The notes beneath the pieces were generated by a model that had not been told where the DNA came from, made no database searches, and saw only the letters and a list, made by a program, of their open reading frames with translations. A stretch of DNA of 64,000 nucleotides, from NCBI GenBank assembly GCA_942491105.1, contig CALNZX010000012.1:449647-513646 (forward strand). The letters are read 5' to 3'. The stretch is from JBBEAM01 sp942491105. GTDB taxonomy: Bacteria; Pseudomonadota; Alphaproteobacteria; Kiloniellales; DSM-21159. Numbering within the stretch: position 1 is the stretch's first letter; each line of letters opens with the position of its first letter. The position numbers were made by a program, and so were the translations under genes. Of the stretch, positions 26,447 to 36,652 are shown piece by piece.

Positions 26447-27985
26447 TTAAGAGACGAAGGTCTTGACGAAACCGTCGAGGAGAGCCTTCAGCTTCTCATC
26501 GACGTCGTCCGTCAGGTCCTTCTTCTCGCGCAGCTCCTTGAGGATTTCCTGACCTTTTTCGCTGTCCCGAACCTCGGCCAGCAGCTTGCGCTCGAACACC
26601 GTCACATCCTCGACGGCGACCTGATCGAGATAGCCGCGCACACCGGCGTAGATCGAGACCACCTGCTCTTCCATCGGCAGCGGCTGATACTGCGGCTGCT
26701 TGAGGATCTGGGTCAGGCGGGCGCCGCGATTCAGCAACCGCTGGGTCGAGGCGTCGAGATCGGAAGAAAACTGCGCGAAGGCTTCCATCTCGCGGTACTG
26801 GGCGAGTTCCAGCTTGATCGAGCCGGCCACCTTCTTCATCGCCTTGGTTTGCGCGGCGGAACCGACGCGCGACACCGAGAGGCCGACGTTCACGGCCGGG
26901 CGGATGCCCTTAAAGAACAGATCGGTTTCCAGGAAGATCTGACCGTCGGTGATCGAGATCACGTTGGTCGGGATGTACGCAGAAACGTCGCCGGCCTGGG
27001 TTTCGATGACCGGCAGGGCGGTCAGCGAGCCAGCGCCCAGTTCGTCGTTCATCTTCGCCGCGCGCTCAAGCAGGCGGGAATGCAGATAGAAGACGTCGCC
27101 CGGGAAGGCTTCGCGGCCCGGCGGGCGGCGCAGCAGCAGGGACATCTGGCGGTAGGCCACGGCCTGCTTGGAAAGATCGTCGTAAACGATGACGGCGTGC
27201 ATGCCGTTGTCGCGGAAATACTCACCCATGGCGCAGCCGGCATAGGGCGCCAGGAACTGCATCGGCGCCGGGTCGGACGCGGTGGCCGCGACGACGATGG
27301 AGTACTTCATCGCGTCGTGCTCTTCCAGGGTCTTGACCAGCTGCGCGACGGTCGAGCGCTTCTGCCCGATCGCGACGTAGATGCAGTACAGCTTGTCTTT
27401 TTCCTCGCCGCCGCTGTTGACGTTCTTCTGATTGATGAAGGTGTCAACGGCGATGGCCGACTTGCCGGTCTGACGGTCGCCAATGATCAGCTCGCGCTGG
27501 CCACGGCCGACGGGGATCAGGCTGTCGATGGCCTTGAGACCGGTCTGCACCGGCTCGTGCACCGACTTACGCGGGATGATGCCCGGCGCCTTGACCTCGA
27601 CGCGGCGGCGCTCATCGCTCTCGATATCGCCCTTGCCGTCGATCGGATTGCCCAGGGCGTCGACCACGCGGCCAAGCAAGCCCTTGCCGACCGGCACGTC
27701 GACGATCGAGCCCGTGCGCTTGACGGTATCGCCTTCCTTGATGTCGCGGTCGTCGCCGAACAGCACGACACCGACATTGTCGGTTTCCAGGTTGAGGGCC
27801 ATGCCCTTGATGCCGCCGGGGAATTCCACCAGCTCACCGGCCTGAACGTTATCCAGTCCGTAGACGCGGGCGACACCGTCACCCACCGAGAGAACCTGGC
27901 CGACCTCGGCGACATCCGCCTCGGCTCCGAAATTCTCGATCTGCTCCTTGAGGATCGCCGAAATCTCGGCGGCGCGGATGTCCAT
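26447..27985 (-). CDS. atpA: F1 ATP synthase alpha subunit (first operon)
   Basis: A 512-residue alpha subunit with nucleotide-binding motif GDRQTGKSAIAVDTFINQ, then YCIYVAIGQKRSTVAQL, DDLSKQAVAYRQMSLLLRRP and the ISITDGQIFLETDLF segment. The start ATG overlaps the last base of the atpH stop, so the two are translationally coupled. Confidence 0.98.
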   Translation of the reverse strand: MDIRAAEISAILKEQIENFGAEADVAEVGQVLSVGDGVARVYGLDNVQAGELVEFPGGIKGMALNLETDNVGVVLFGDDRDIKEGDTVKRTGSIVDVPVGKGLLGRVVDALGNPIDGKGDIESDERRRVEVKAPGIIPRKSVHEPVQTGLKAIDSLIPVGRGQRELIIGDRQTGKSAIAVDTFINQKNVNSGGEEKDKLYCIYVAIGQKRSTVAQLVKTLEEHDAMKYSIVVAATASDPAPMQFLAPYAGCAMGEYFRDNGMHAVIVYDDLSKQAVAYRQMSLLLRRPPGREAFPGDVFYLHSRLLERAAKMNDELGAGSLTALPVIETQAGDVSAYIPTNVISITDGQIFLETDLFFKGIRPAVNVGLSVSRVGSAAQTKAMKKVAGSIKLELAQYREMEAFAQFSSDLDASTQRLLNRGARLTQILKQPQYQPLPMEEQVVSIYAGVRGYLDQVAVEDVTVFERKLLAEVRDSEKGQEILKELREKKDLTDDVDEKLKALLDGFVKTFVS

Positions 27986-28545
27986 TACCCGACCCCTTTC
28001 ATCGCGAACTTAAGTCTTTGCAACTTGCTCCGGATGGAGCTGTCGATCATGCGGCTGCCGACGCGTACGACCAGACCGCCGAGTATTGCCGGATCGATCT
28101 TGACGTCGAGTTGTACCTTGCCGCTTACAGATTTGTTGAGTGCCTCGGTCAGCGCGGTTTTCTGCGCCTCGCTCAGCTCGCTGGCTGCGGTCACTTCCGC
28201 GGTCACTTCACCGCGGCGGCGCGCCAGCTCCAATAGATAGGCATCGGCGATCTGCCGCAGCGCGAAGAGGCGCTGGTTCCGCACGATTACCTGGACGAAA
28301 TTTCGCGCCAGACCGTCGATCTGCATCTTGTCGAGCAGCGCCGCCATGGTCTTGGCCTGCTCGTCGCGGCCATAGAGCGGACTGCGGATCATCTCGCGCA
28401 GCTGCGCGGATTCGTCCAGCGCCGCTTTAATCGCGATCAGATCCTCGGCGACCTTATCGAGCGTCTTCTGCTCGTCGGCCAATTCGAAAAGCGCGGAAGC
28501 GTAGCGTCCCGCAAGACCGCCCGTGCTCGTGTCCTCGCTTGCCAA
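27985..28545 (-). CDS. atpH: F1 ATP synthase delta subunit (first operon)
   Basis: A 186-residue delta (OSCP) subunit holding the stator to F1. It begins MASEDTSTGGLAGRYASALF and ends with VRVGSRMIDSSIRSKLQRL, a standard delta C-terminus. First gene of the operon. The 243 bases upstream (28546-28788) separate it from the VOC gene; they contain a TATGAT box on the minus strand but no convincing full promoter and no gene. Confidence 0.96.
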   Translation of the reverse strand: MASEDTSTGGLAGRYASALFELADEQKTLDKVAEDLIAIKAALDESAQLREMIRSPLYGRDEQAKTMAALLDKMQIDGLARNFVQVIVRNQRLFALRQIADAYLLELARRRGEVTAEVTAASELSEAQKTALTEALNKSVSGKVQLDVKIDPAILGGLVVRVGSRMIDSSIRSKLQRLKFAMKGVG

Positions 28546-28788
28546 GCCCTAGAGCTCCCCTGAGAGATTGTCCTCGACCCGTCTACCGGGACCGAACTCC
28601 GTTGCTGCGGCCCACTTACACGGAATGAATAGCTGCGGCCTCGGATTACTGCCGTCCTTGGCCGCGCGCAGGGTGGTATCATAGCCTCTCGCCTGTTGCA
28701 AGACGAGTCCCGGCAGTTCGGGACCGGCAAGGCGAAATGGCCGGGAATGCGCGGATTTTCAAGCTTTGGCGGGAATCTTCGGCGCGCC

Positions 28789-29256
28789 CTATTCGTCCTC
28801 TTCGGACATCTTCGCCAGCGCCTCGCGCATTTCCGTCTCGGAAACGTCGCGAACATGGGTCGCAAAGCCCCAAATATGGCCGTAGGGATCCTTCACCTGG
28901 GCGAAACGGTCGCCCCAGAACATATCGCTGGGTTCCTTCAGCGCGCTGCAGCCAGCCGCCATCGCCTGGGCGAAGGCGGCATCGGTGTCGTGGCAGGAGA
29001 TCATCAGGGATACCGAGACGCCGCCGAGGCTGAGCGGAGAGAGATATTCCCCCTCGATACTTTCCTCGCCGAGAAAGAACACGGAGTCGCCGATTTTCAG
29101 CTCCGCATGCAACGCCGTCTTGCCGTCCGGCCCCGGCATGAGGAACAGCTTTTCGGCGCTCAGCGCCTTTTCATAGAAACCGACCGCGTCCGCCACGCCG
29201 CGCACCACCAGGTGCGGGGTTACGCTGCGATAGCGATCGAGTGAAGCTTTGGGCAT
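28789..29256 (-). CDS. VOC (glyoxalase/bleomycin resistance-like) superfamily protein
   Basis: A 155-residue PhnB-like VOC protein. It has SVTPHLVVRGVADAVGFYEK at the first beta strand, LHAELKIGDSVFFLGEE, a VSLMISCHDTDAAFAQAM repeat module, and the RFAQVKDPYGHIWGFATH motif with the usual metal-side residues. Members include isomerases, dioxygenases and resistance proteins; the substrate is not predictable. Sits between priA and atpH on the same strand. Confidence 0.85.
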   Translation of the reverse strand: MPKASLDRYRSVTPHLVVRGVADAVGFYEKALSAEKLFLMPGPDGKTALHAELKIGDSVFFLGEESIEGEYLSPLSLGGVSVSLMISCHDTDAAFAQAMAAGCSALKEPSDMFWGDRFAQVKDPYGHIWGFATHVRDVSETEMREALAKMSEEDE

Positions 29257-29325
29257 GGCCGAATTTCCCCTGCGCGTTAACCTTTCGTTAACTATATTTT
29301 ATCGCTGCGCGGGATTACACCCTGA

Positions 29326-31237
29326 TCACATAAAACTATATGGATCGATATCGATTTGCAGGCGTATCGCCCCCGGCGGACGCAGCTTCGCTAGCCAGCG
29401 CCGCAGAAGAGCCTGGATGTTGATGTCCCGGCGGCAGCGCAGCAGGAAGCGCCGGCGGTGCCTGCCGCGCAGAATCGCCAGCGGCGCCGGCGCGGGCCCA
29501 TGCACTTCGAAACCGCCCTCCCTGGGAACCGCCTTGGAAACCAGGGCGCAGAACGCATCCAGGGCGGCGGCGTCGGGCCCGGAGGCGATCACCCCCGCAA
29601 GCCGCGCGAAGGGCGGATTGCGATTGTCCCGGCGCGCCTCGATCTCGCGCTGAACGAAAGCGTCGCGATCGCCAGCCGCCAGGGCCTGCATCACCGGGTT
29701 GGCCGGATCCGTGGTCTGCAGCAGCACCCGCCCCGGACGCTCGGCCCGTCCGGCCCGCCCGGCGACCTGATGCAGCAGCTGATAGGTACGCTCGCTGGCC
29801 CGCAGATCGCCGCCGGCCAGGCCAAGATCGCCGTCGACAACGCCGACCAGGGTCAGCATCGGAAAATGATGCCCCTTGGCGATGATCTGGGTGCCGATCA
29901 CCAGATCGAGCTCGTGGTTCTGCACGGCGGCGAGGAAGCGCTCCGCCGCCGCCGGGCCGATGACGGAATCGCTCGACATCACGCCGATTCGCGCCTTGGG
30001 ATAGAGCGCGTGCAGCTCCTCCTCCAGCCGCTCGACGCCCGGCCCGCAGGCGGCGAAGCTCTCCACGGCGGCGCAGGAGGGGCAGTTTTTCGGCAGCGGC
30101 GCGCCGTAGCCGCAGTGATGACACTGCAAGCGCCCGGCCAGGCGGTGTTCGACCAGCCAAGCCGTGCAGCTCGGACATTGCAGGCGATGGCCGCAGGCGC
30201 GGCACAGGGTAAGCGGCGCATAGCCCCGGCGGTTCAGGAACAGCAGGCCCTGCTCCCCGGCCGCCAGGGTTTCCTCCAGCGCTGTCCGCAGCGGCGGCGA
30301 CAGCCAGGATTGCAGCTTTTCGCCGCTGGACAGCTCGATCTTCTCGGGCTGCAGCTTGCGCAGATCGACAAGCTCGATATCGGGCTGCAGGGCGCCGCCG
30401 TGGCGCTCGGGCAACAGCAGATGGCCGTAGCGTCCGGCCTCGACATTGACCAGGGTTTCCAGGGAGGGCGTGGCGCTGGCCAGGACGATGGCGCAGTCTC
30501 CGAACTTGGCGCGAACCACGGCCATGTCGCGCGCTTGATAGATCACCCCGTCCTCTTGCTTGAAAGCCGCCTCGTGCTCCTCGTCGACGACGATCAGCCC
30601 CAGCTCGGCGAAGGGCAGGAACAGGGCGGAGCGGGCGCCGACCACGACCCGCGCCTCGCCCTCGGCCACGGCGCGCCAGGCGCGCTTGCGCTCGGCCTGT
30701 CCAATTTCCGAATGCCAGACCGCGGGGCGAACCCCGAAGCGCGCCTCGAAGCGTTCCAGCCAGGCCGCCGAGAGCGCGATTTCCGGAAGCAGGACCAGCG
30801 CCTGGCGTCCCGCGGCCAAGGCGGCCGCCACGGCCTCGAAGTAGACCTCGGTCTTGCCCGAGCCGGTGACGCCGTCGAGCAGGGTCACGGAGAAGGCCTT
30901 TTCCCGAAGCTTGGCGCGCAGGGCCGCGGCCGCGTCCTGCTGCGCCTTGGACAGAACATAGCTGGCGCCCTCGCCCGAGTCGGGCAGGCCGTAGTACCGC
31001 TCCGGGGGCAGCTCGGCCTCGCGCAGCGCGCCGGCCTCGACCAGCCCCTTGATCACGCCAGCCGAAACGCCGGCTTCGCGCGCCAGCTCCGCCGCCGGGC
31101 GGGCAAAGCCGTCGTCGGCGGCCGCCCACACCCGGCGCCGCGCCGGGGTCATCTTCAAGGCTTGGGGGAGCGCCTTCACCGGCAGCAGCACCCTGCGCGC
31201 TTTCGGCGGCTGCAGCGCCTGGGGCGCGGAGAGCGCC
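29326..31237 (-). CDS. priA: Primosomal helicase PriA, N-terminus lost at a sequence junction
   Basis: About 637 residues of PriA. They hold Walker A DGVTGSGKTEVYFEA, Walker B VVDEEHEAAFKQ, zinc-binding cysteines in CRACGHRLQCPSC and CHHCGYGAPLPKNCPSC, and the conserved IGTQIIAKGHHFPMLTLVGV and HQVAGRAGRA helicase motifs. PriA restarts collapsed replication forks. The first ~100 residues (3'-DNA-binding domain) are absent. At 31237-31241 the frame runs into antisense Bacteroidota sequence, so the loss is an assembly break, not a deletion in the organism. Confidence 0.93.
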
Positions 31238-31242
31238 CCAAA
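31236..31242. other. Mosaic junction 1: alphaproteobacterial to Bacteroidota DNA
   Basis: Left of this point the reading is GC-rich priA (minus strand), up to the codons for ALSAPQAL. Right of it the sequence becomes AT-richer and encodes, on the plus strand, the middle of a TonB-dependent receptor. No repeat, integrase or IS end is visible at the join, which argues for an assembly artefact. Confidence 0.85.
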
Positions 31243-32209
31243 ACAGTTAGTGAATATGCAGAAGATGGGCCGGTAGAGGACGGTACGAAAACTGGTGAAA
31301 CAACTTACGGTGAAAATGAGGTAATCCAGTCCTACCATGGCCCGGAACCTAGATTCTCTGCCAGATATGCACTCAATGAAGAAAACGCCTTGAAACTGAG
31401 TTTTAACAGGATGCGCCAGTATATTCATATGCTGTCAAATACCACCTCCATTTCTCCCACAGATATCTGGAAGCTGAGTGACACCCAGGTACTGCCGCAG
31501 CTGGGAGATCAGATTTCGCTGGGCTACTATCGAAATTTTAAAAATAACACCATCGAAGGATCGGTGGAAGGATACTATAAAAACATCAACAATCTGCTGG
31601 ATTTTAAGAGTGGAGCCCAGCTCATCCTGAACGAGCAGATCGAAACAGATATCGTGAGTGGACTTGGAAAATCATATGGCGTGGAAGTGCTGTTGAAAAA
31701 GAAAACAGGCAAGCTGAATGGATGGATAAGTTACACCTACGCCAGAGCAATGATCAAGGTAGATAGTGAATATCTCAGTGAGACAATCAATCAGGGGGAG
31801 TTTTATCCGGCAAGCTACGATAAGCCACATTCATTGAATGTCCTGTCAAACTGGAAATTCTCCAGAAGACTCAGTTTATCGGGCAACTTATCTTACAGCA
31901 CAGGCAGGCCAATCACCTATCCGATTGCTAAGTATTACTATATCGGCACGGAGCGCTTACATTATTCGGAGCGCAATCAATACCGCATACCGGATTATTT
32001 CCGGCTCGATCTTTCCCTCAATGTGGAGGGGAATCATAAGGTGAAAAAGCTGAATCATAGTTCTTGGACTTTTGCAGTATATAATATTACCGGAAAGGGA
32101 TAATGCATATTCCATTTATTTCGTCTCTGAAGATGGCAAGGTAAAGGGCTACCAGCTTTCGATTTTTGCCAACGCCATACCGACGATTACTTATAATTTT
32201 AGATTCTGA
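31238..32209 (+). CDS. TonB-dependent receptor C-terminal beta-barrel, 5'-truncated and frameshifted
   Basis: The frame encodes the last ~325 residues of a Bacteroidota TonB-dependent receptor: YHGPEPRFSARYALNEENAL, RMRQYIHMLSNTTSISPTDI, YYKNINNLLDFKSGAQL and SLSGNLSYSTGRPITYP. The frame stops early at 32100. Removing one G from GGG at 32097-32099 restores NITGKDNAYSIYFVSEDGK and a proper end, PTITYNFRF then TGA at 32209. The barrel imports a large substrate through the outer membrane. Its stop overlaps the next ATG (TGATG). The 5' part is lost at the junction. Confidence 0.85.
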
Positions 32210-33354
32210 TGAAATATACCATATACATCAAAGGTTTTTTTCTGCTGATATTGCTTTATACCAATTGCATATCAGAGTTTGATCCACCATCGCGAGGCTA
32301 TGAGAACTTGCTGGTTGTGGAGGCCTTTCTTTCCAACGATGATGCCCCGTTTGAAGTCAAGCTCTCCCGCTCAACCCCTATTGACACCACAGCTTTTATT
32401 CCCGAATCAGGTGCTTCTATAAGTCTTGAGAGTGCGTCAGGGGAGATCTACGCACTTTTTGAAATTAACAGCGGGGTATATCAAAGTAATACGATCCTCA
32501 ATCCCCAGGCCGGCCAGGAATATAGATTGATGGTACAAACCAGGGACAGCAAACAATATGAATCGGCGTTTGTAACCATGCGTGAAACACCACCAATTGA
32601 CGAATTGACCTTTGAGTATGAGGATAGGCCTGTGCAAGGCGTGAAGGGCTTGCAATTTCTGGTTTCAACCTCTGATCCAAATAACAACACCTGGTACTAC
32701 AGGTATGAATACGATGAAACCTGGATGTTTAGAACACCCTATGACTCCTACCTGATCTGGGAGGACGGCCAGCTTTTTCAGCGAGAAGAGAGGATCAATA
32801 CCTGCTGGAAATTTAATGAATCTACCAACATCCGTATCACAACTTCCAAAAACCTGACAGCCGATATCATCAAAAACTTTCCGCTTTTGTTTGTGTCAAA
32901 TGAAACCGACAGGCTGAAGACCAGGTACAGCCTCAATGTGAAGCAGTACTCACTAAGTGAGGAATCGTACAATTATTGGGTAGAGCTGCAAAAGGCGACC
33001 GAGAGTCTTGGGACACTTTTTGACCCTCAGCCATCCATAATCCGGGGAAACATCAGCAATGTCAACGACGAATCGGAAGTGGTACTGGGATATTTTGATG
33101 CTGCATCCATCCAGGTGGAGCGTATTTTTGTAAATCCTAACGATTTTGAGCGGATAACTGTCCCCAATTACTACTCAACTTGTTACGATTCCATTGTGTC
33201 TCCGGGTCAGATACAGGAGATGGTGGATGCAAACTGGATGATCGTTAGCGAGACCACGAACGAAGCAGGCTTTCCAGCTTATCTTTTCTCTTTTCCGATA
33301 TGCGTTGACTGCAGGTTTGCTGGTAGCAACGTGAAGCCTGATTACTGGTATTAA
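32209..33354 (+). CDS. DUF4249 lipoprotein
   Basis: A 381-residue lipoprotein with hydrophobic leader FFLLILLYTNC and lipobox cysteine (LYTNC), then the DUF4249 pattern: LLVVEAFLSNDDAPFEVKL, SGVYQSNTILNPQAGQEYRL, YWVELQKATESLGTLFDPQP and a Cys-containing C-terminal end. DUF4249 proteins are found almost only in Bacteroidota, next to TonB-dependent receptors, and are thought to be surface partners; their ligand is unknown. Translationally coupled to the receptor. Confidence 0.88.
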   Translation: MKYTIYIKGFFLLILLYTNCISEFDPPSRGYENLLVVEAFLSNDDAPFEVKLSRSTPIDTTAFIPESGASISLESASGEIYALFEINSGVYQSNTILNPQAGQEYRLMVQTRDSKQYESAFVTMRETPPIDELTFEYEDRPVQGVKGLQFLVSTSDPNNNTWYYRYEYDETWMFRTPYDSYLIWEDGQLFQREERINTCWKFNESTNIRITTSKNLTADIIKNFPLLFVSNETDRLKTRYSLNVKQYSLSEESYNYWVELQKATESLGTLFDPQPSIIRGNISNVNDESEVVLGYFDAASIQVERIFVNPNDFERITVPNYYSTCYDSIVSPGQIQEMVDANWMIVSETTNEAGFPAYLFSFPICVDCRFAGSNVKPDYWY

Positions 33355-33372
33355 AACCTTGAATTTTCAAAG

Positions 33373-35735
33373 ATGAAATATAATTACCTGCTCCTATTCT
33401 TGTTTTTTGCGCTAATTGCCAGGCCAGGCTTTGCGCAAAATGGTGGATATTCGCCCAACGAAAATTTTGACACTTTCTATAAGAACAATTATCAGGAAAC
33501 CATCTTTGTTCATGCAGACAAGGACTACTATCTGACTGGGGAATTTGTAAAATTTAAAGTCTATTGCCTCGAAAGGCTCACCGAAAAACCAGGCAGGCTG
33601 AGCAGGGTGGCCTATGTCGAAATCCTCGACTCAGAAAATGCGCCGATACTTCAGACGCGCATCGAACTCAAAGAAGGGGCCGGATATGGCGAATTGTATA
33701 TTCCAATGAATGTAAATTCTGGAAATTTCATCATCAGGTCCTATACGCGTTGGATGCGCAACTACGGTCCGGAAACATATTATCATGCAATGGTCCAGAT
33801 CATCAATCCATTTCGCAAGCTGGGGCTAAAACCAACATCTGATACTTTGGCCATCGAGTTTTATCCCGAAGGTGGTCAATTGATTCATGGGCTTGAAACG
33901 AATATTGTTTTTCATGGAAAAAATCAGCTTGGTATTCCTCAGCAGATCGAGGGAAGATTGATGGCCAATGATACCATTGTTGTTGCGGAATTTAGCTCGC
34001 TAAAAAATGGGTTGGGGCATTTCAGTTTTACACCCGACCTGGTTAAAAAGTATCATGTAGCATTGAAACACGGTGATGAATACCTGGCATACGACTTTAT
34101 TCCCGTGCAGAGCCGCGGACTGAGTCTGCAAATCATACACACAGCCAGCGCCTATGAGCTGGCAGTTTTTTGCAACGAAACTTCAATTATTAAACCCGCT
34201 GAATTTGTATCTGTGATTTTACATCAACAAGGGGAGATATTGTTGAACAGGGAAATTTCATTGACAAATGGGCAGGCGCAATTACAGTTTGATGAGTCGT
34301 TGGTTGAAGGTGTAGCGCGATTATCGCTTGTAAATTCAGCTGGCGAATTGCTTGCAGAAAGGATACTGTTTAACAATCAGCAGCATGAAGAAAGAAAGAA
34401 TGAAGTGCTCGCTCAAGAGGATTTTATGAGTAGATCCAAGATCGAGCTGGATCTTAGTGCGCTTGCGGATGCAGCGGAAATATCCGTTTCTGTCTCAGCG
34501 ACACATGCTGCTTTTAGTGGTCACAGGCTGGGGATGGATGCTTATCTTCTTCTGGACAACTCCTTGAGATATCTTTATGGAATTGAGACCTATATGGATG
34601 GTTCACCAGAGCAGGTTGAGGCGTTGATCAATGATCTTTTGATTGCTTATCCAAGTTCGCCGAATGCAGAATTATTTGCCGCACGAGGCAAAAAATTGAG
34701 TTGGTTCCAGAGCATCGCAGGGGGCTGGTGACCGGCCGCCTGACTGACAATCAGACGAATGAGGCCGGGTTTGGCATCATGACCTATCTTTCGGTTCCAG
34801 GAAAGATTACCCAGATTTATGCTACCAAGTCTGATATTGACGGTGAGCTGGTTTTTGAGTCGGGAAATTTTTATGGGAGTAACCAGGTGGTCGTTCAAAA
34901 TGATTACACAAAAGACACCACCTTTACCATAGAGATCGACAATCCCTATTCAGAAGAATATGCCATTATTCCCTTACCGGTTTTTGACCTAGATGAACAA
35001 CTAGCAGACTCATCCGAGAAAAAGTCAGCAAATGCAGGTACAGAACGCCAATACCAGACTCAGTCCAAATTCAAGGTCATTTCTGAGCAAGACTCTGCAA
35101 GCTTTTATATCGAGCCGGATTCAAAATATTTGCTCGATGATTATACAAGGTTTGTGGTCATGGAGGAGGTAATGCGGGAATATATTTCCGGAGTGAATGT
35201 GAGGAAAAACAAAGATGGATTTCATTTTATGGTCATTGATATCGAAAAAAATATTGTGTATGATGAAAATCCACTGATGTTGTTAGATGGTGTTCCCGTT
35301 TTTGATGCCGATGAAATCATTGCCATTGATCCGCTGAAGATTGAAAAGATTGAAACAGTGAAATCCGGATTTGGTCGGGGTGTGCTGGATTGTCAGGGCA
35401 TTGTTACCTACACCAGCTACGCCGGTGACCTGGCAGGATATAAATTTCATAAGGGGGCTAAAGTATTTGACTATGATGGCCTGCAGCCGGTAAAATCCTA
35501 TTTTTATCCAAGCTATGCCAGTGCGTTTGAGCGGCAAAATCCCACACCGGATTTCCGTAGCAACCTCTATTGGAATCCTGAGACAGCTGACCAACTTGCT
35601 AAAACAGGCACCCTGGGATTTTACACATCAGACGAGGCAGATAGTTTCGAAGTGGTGATCAATGGACTTAACATGGATGGAGAGATTGTTTCCCTGACTG
35701 ATACTTTCATCGTAAGAAAACAAAAAATTGACTAA
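33373..35735 (+). CDS. Exported MG2-like / TonB-receptor-plug protein, frameshifted
   Basis: After a signal peptide (LLLFLFFALIARPGFAQ) comes a macroglobulin-like MG2 region (IFVHADKDYYLTGEFVKFKV, then GNFIIRSYTRWMRNYGPE). The frame breaks near 34690-34695. Adding one A to the six-A run restores GKKIELVPEHRRGLVTGRL and gives one protein of about 787 residues. The C-terminal part contains a receptor-plug-like segment (LLDGVPVFDADEIIAID, then KIEKIETVKSGFGRG). Such proteins accompany TonB-dependent receptors in Bacteroidota; their exact role is unknown. Third gene of the block-2 set, 18 bases after the DUF4249 gene. Confidence 0.75.
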
Positions 35736-35739
35736 AGAT

Positions 35740-35805
35740 TCAGTTTTCTTTTTGATGTAAGCAGCAGCCATTACATGGCTAATTGTTGCAGCATCCGTAG
35801 CTTCT
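35740..35805. other. Mosaic junction 2: Bacteroidota to Rhodobacteraceae DNA
   Basis: The Bacteroidota gene ends at 35735 and AT-rich sequence follows. By 35805 the reading is a Rhodobacteraceae M23 peptidase on the minus strand. The last residues of that peptidase (LRMLQQLAM) do not look like a family C-terminus, so the join probably lies near 35795-35803. Confidence 0.75.
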
Positions 35806-36652
35806 TTCCGACCGCGCGGAAGGACTGGGCCTGTGTTCGCGTCAGCACAACATTGCTTTGCGCCACGACACCTTCAGGGCCTGAAAGCTTCAAACTGATC
35901 ACATCGTCTTTTTGCGTTCCGAAAAGAAAGGCGTATATCACCAGAGCGTCACTGTGCGGGTCGGGTAGCTGCACTGTATTTGCGCGAATTTCGGAGAACT
36001 CGGGTATGCCAGCGGCGGCGCCTACGCTGATGATACCGCCCGGGCGGTAGACTAGGGGCGATGCCCAGAGCGTGTCGGTCTCAGGCGTGCCGCAAACAAT
36101 CGTTCCGTCCGGATCAAAGGGATCTACCACCTCCCCATCGCGGCGCACGGACAAGTGTACATGCGGGAACGCAGCGCGGCCGGACATGCCGACCTGCCCC
36201 AGCACTTCGCCTGCGGTGACTTCTTGGCCTTCCGTGACGGCGATGGATCCTTTGCGTAGATGACAGTATTGCGTTTCCCACCCGTCATCATGGCGCAAAA
36301 CAACGCCGTTGCCGCACTCGCGCCCGTCGATGCCAAGAGCATTTTCGTTTGTGAATTGAACATCTTCCATACCGTCGCGCAAACCCGCAACAGTTCCAGC
36401 TGCTGATGCCAGCACATTCACGCCCTGCGCGATCATGTCATATGTGGCCAAGGCAAAATCCGTGCCTTTGTGGCCATCATAGCTTAGGCCCGAACAGGTG
36501 AAATCGGACGCGTTTTCAGAGGCGTCATGGTCTACGTATTGCTGGATGTAGCAAGGACCGTTCAGGTCGCAGTTGATCGGGGATATCAGTGAAAACTCCC
36601 CCGCTGTGGCAGGCACAGCAAGGGAGAGGAGGGTCAACAGACCTAAACGCAT
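35771..36652 (-). CDS. Exported M23 peptidase (C-terminus probably replaced at junction)
   Basis: A 293-residue reading frame with signal peptide (MRLGLLTLLSLAVPATAGEF) and an M23 metallopeptidase domain. The zinc ligands are present: HKGTD near residue 62 and HVHLS near residue 163, together with GNGVVLRHDDGWETQYCHL. It probably cuts peptidoglycan cross-links in the periplasm. Its ATG overlaps the clpA stop by one base, a coupling expected for this lineage. The final ~8-10 residues are likely foreign because the frame crosses mosaic junction 2, so the true length is longer. Confidence 0.82.
   Translation of the reverse strand: MRLGLLTLLSLAVPATAGEFSLISPINCDLNGPCYIQQYVDHDASENASDFTCSGLSYDGHKGTDFALATYDMIAQGVNVLASAAGTVAGLRDGMEDVQFTNENALGIDGRECGNGVVLRHDDGWETQYCHLRKGSIAVTEGQEVTAGEVLGQVGMSGRAAFPHVHLSVRRDGEVVDPFDPDGTIVCGTPETDTLWASPLVYRPGGIISVGAAAGIPEFSEIRANTVQLPDPHSDALVIYAFLFGTQKDDVISLKLSGPEGVVAQSNVVLTRTQAQSFRAVGKKLRMLQQLAM

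Noticed and set aside
29458..32103. An 881-codon plus-strand open frame across the priA region into the receptor gene
   Set aside because: Up to about 31,240 it is the antisense shadow of priA (GC-rich code leaves long open frames). Only the last ~285 codons are a real receptor reading.
34701..35735. An independent gene starting at TTG 34701
   Set aside because: It continues the 33373 frame once one A is added at 34690-34695; no ribosome site precedes the TTG.
31000..36000. Genomic island or horizontal transfer of the Bacteroidota block
   Set aside because: No integrase, tRNA, direct repeats or IS ends at either side; genes on both sides are cut in mid-domain.
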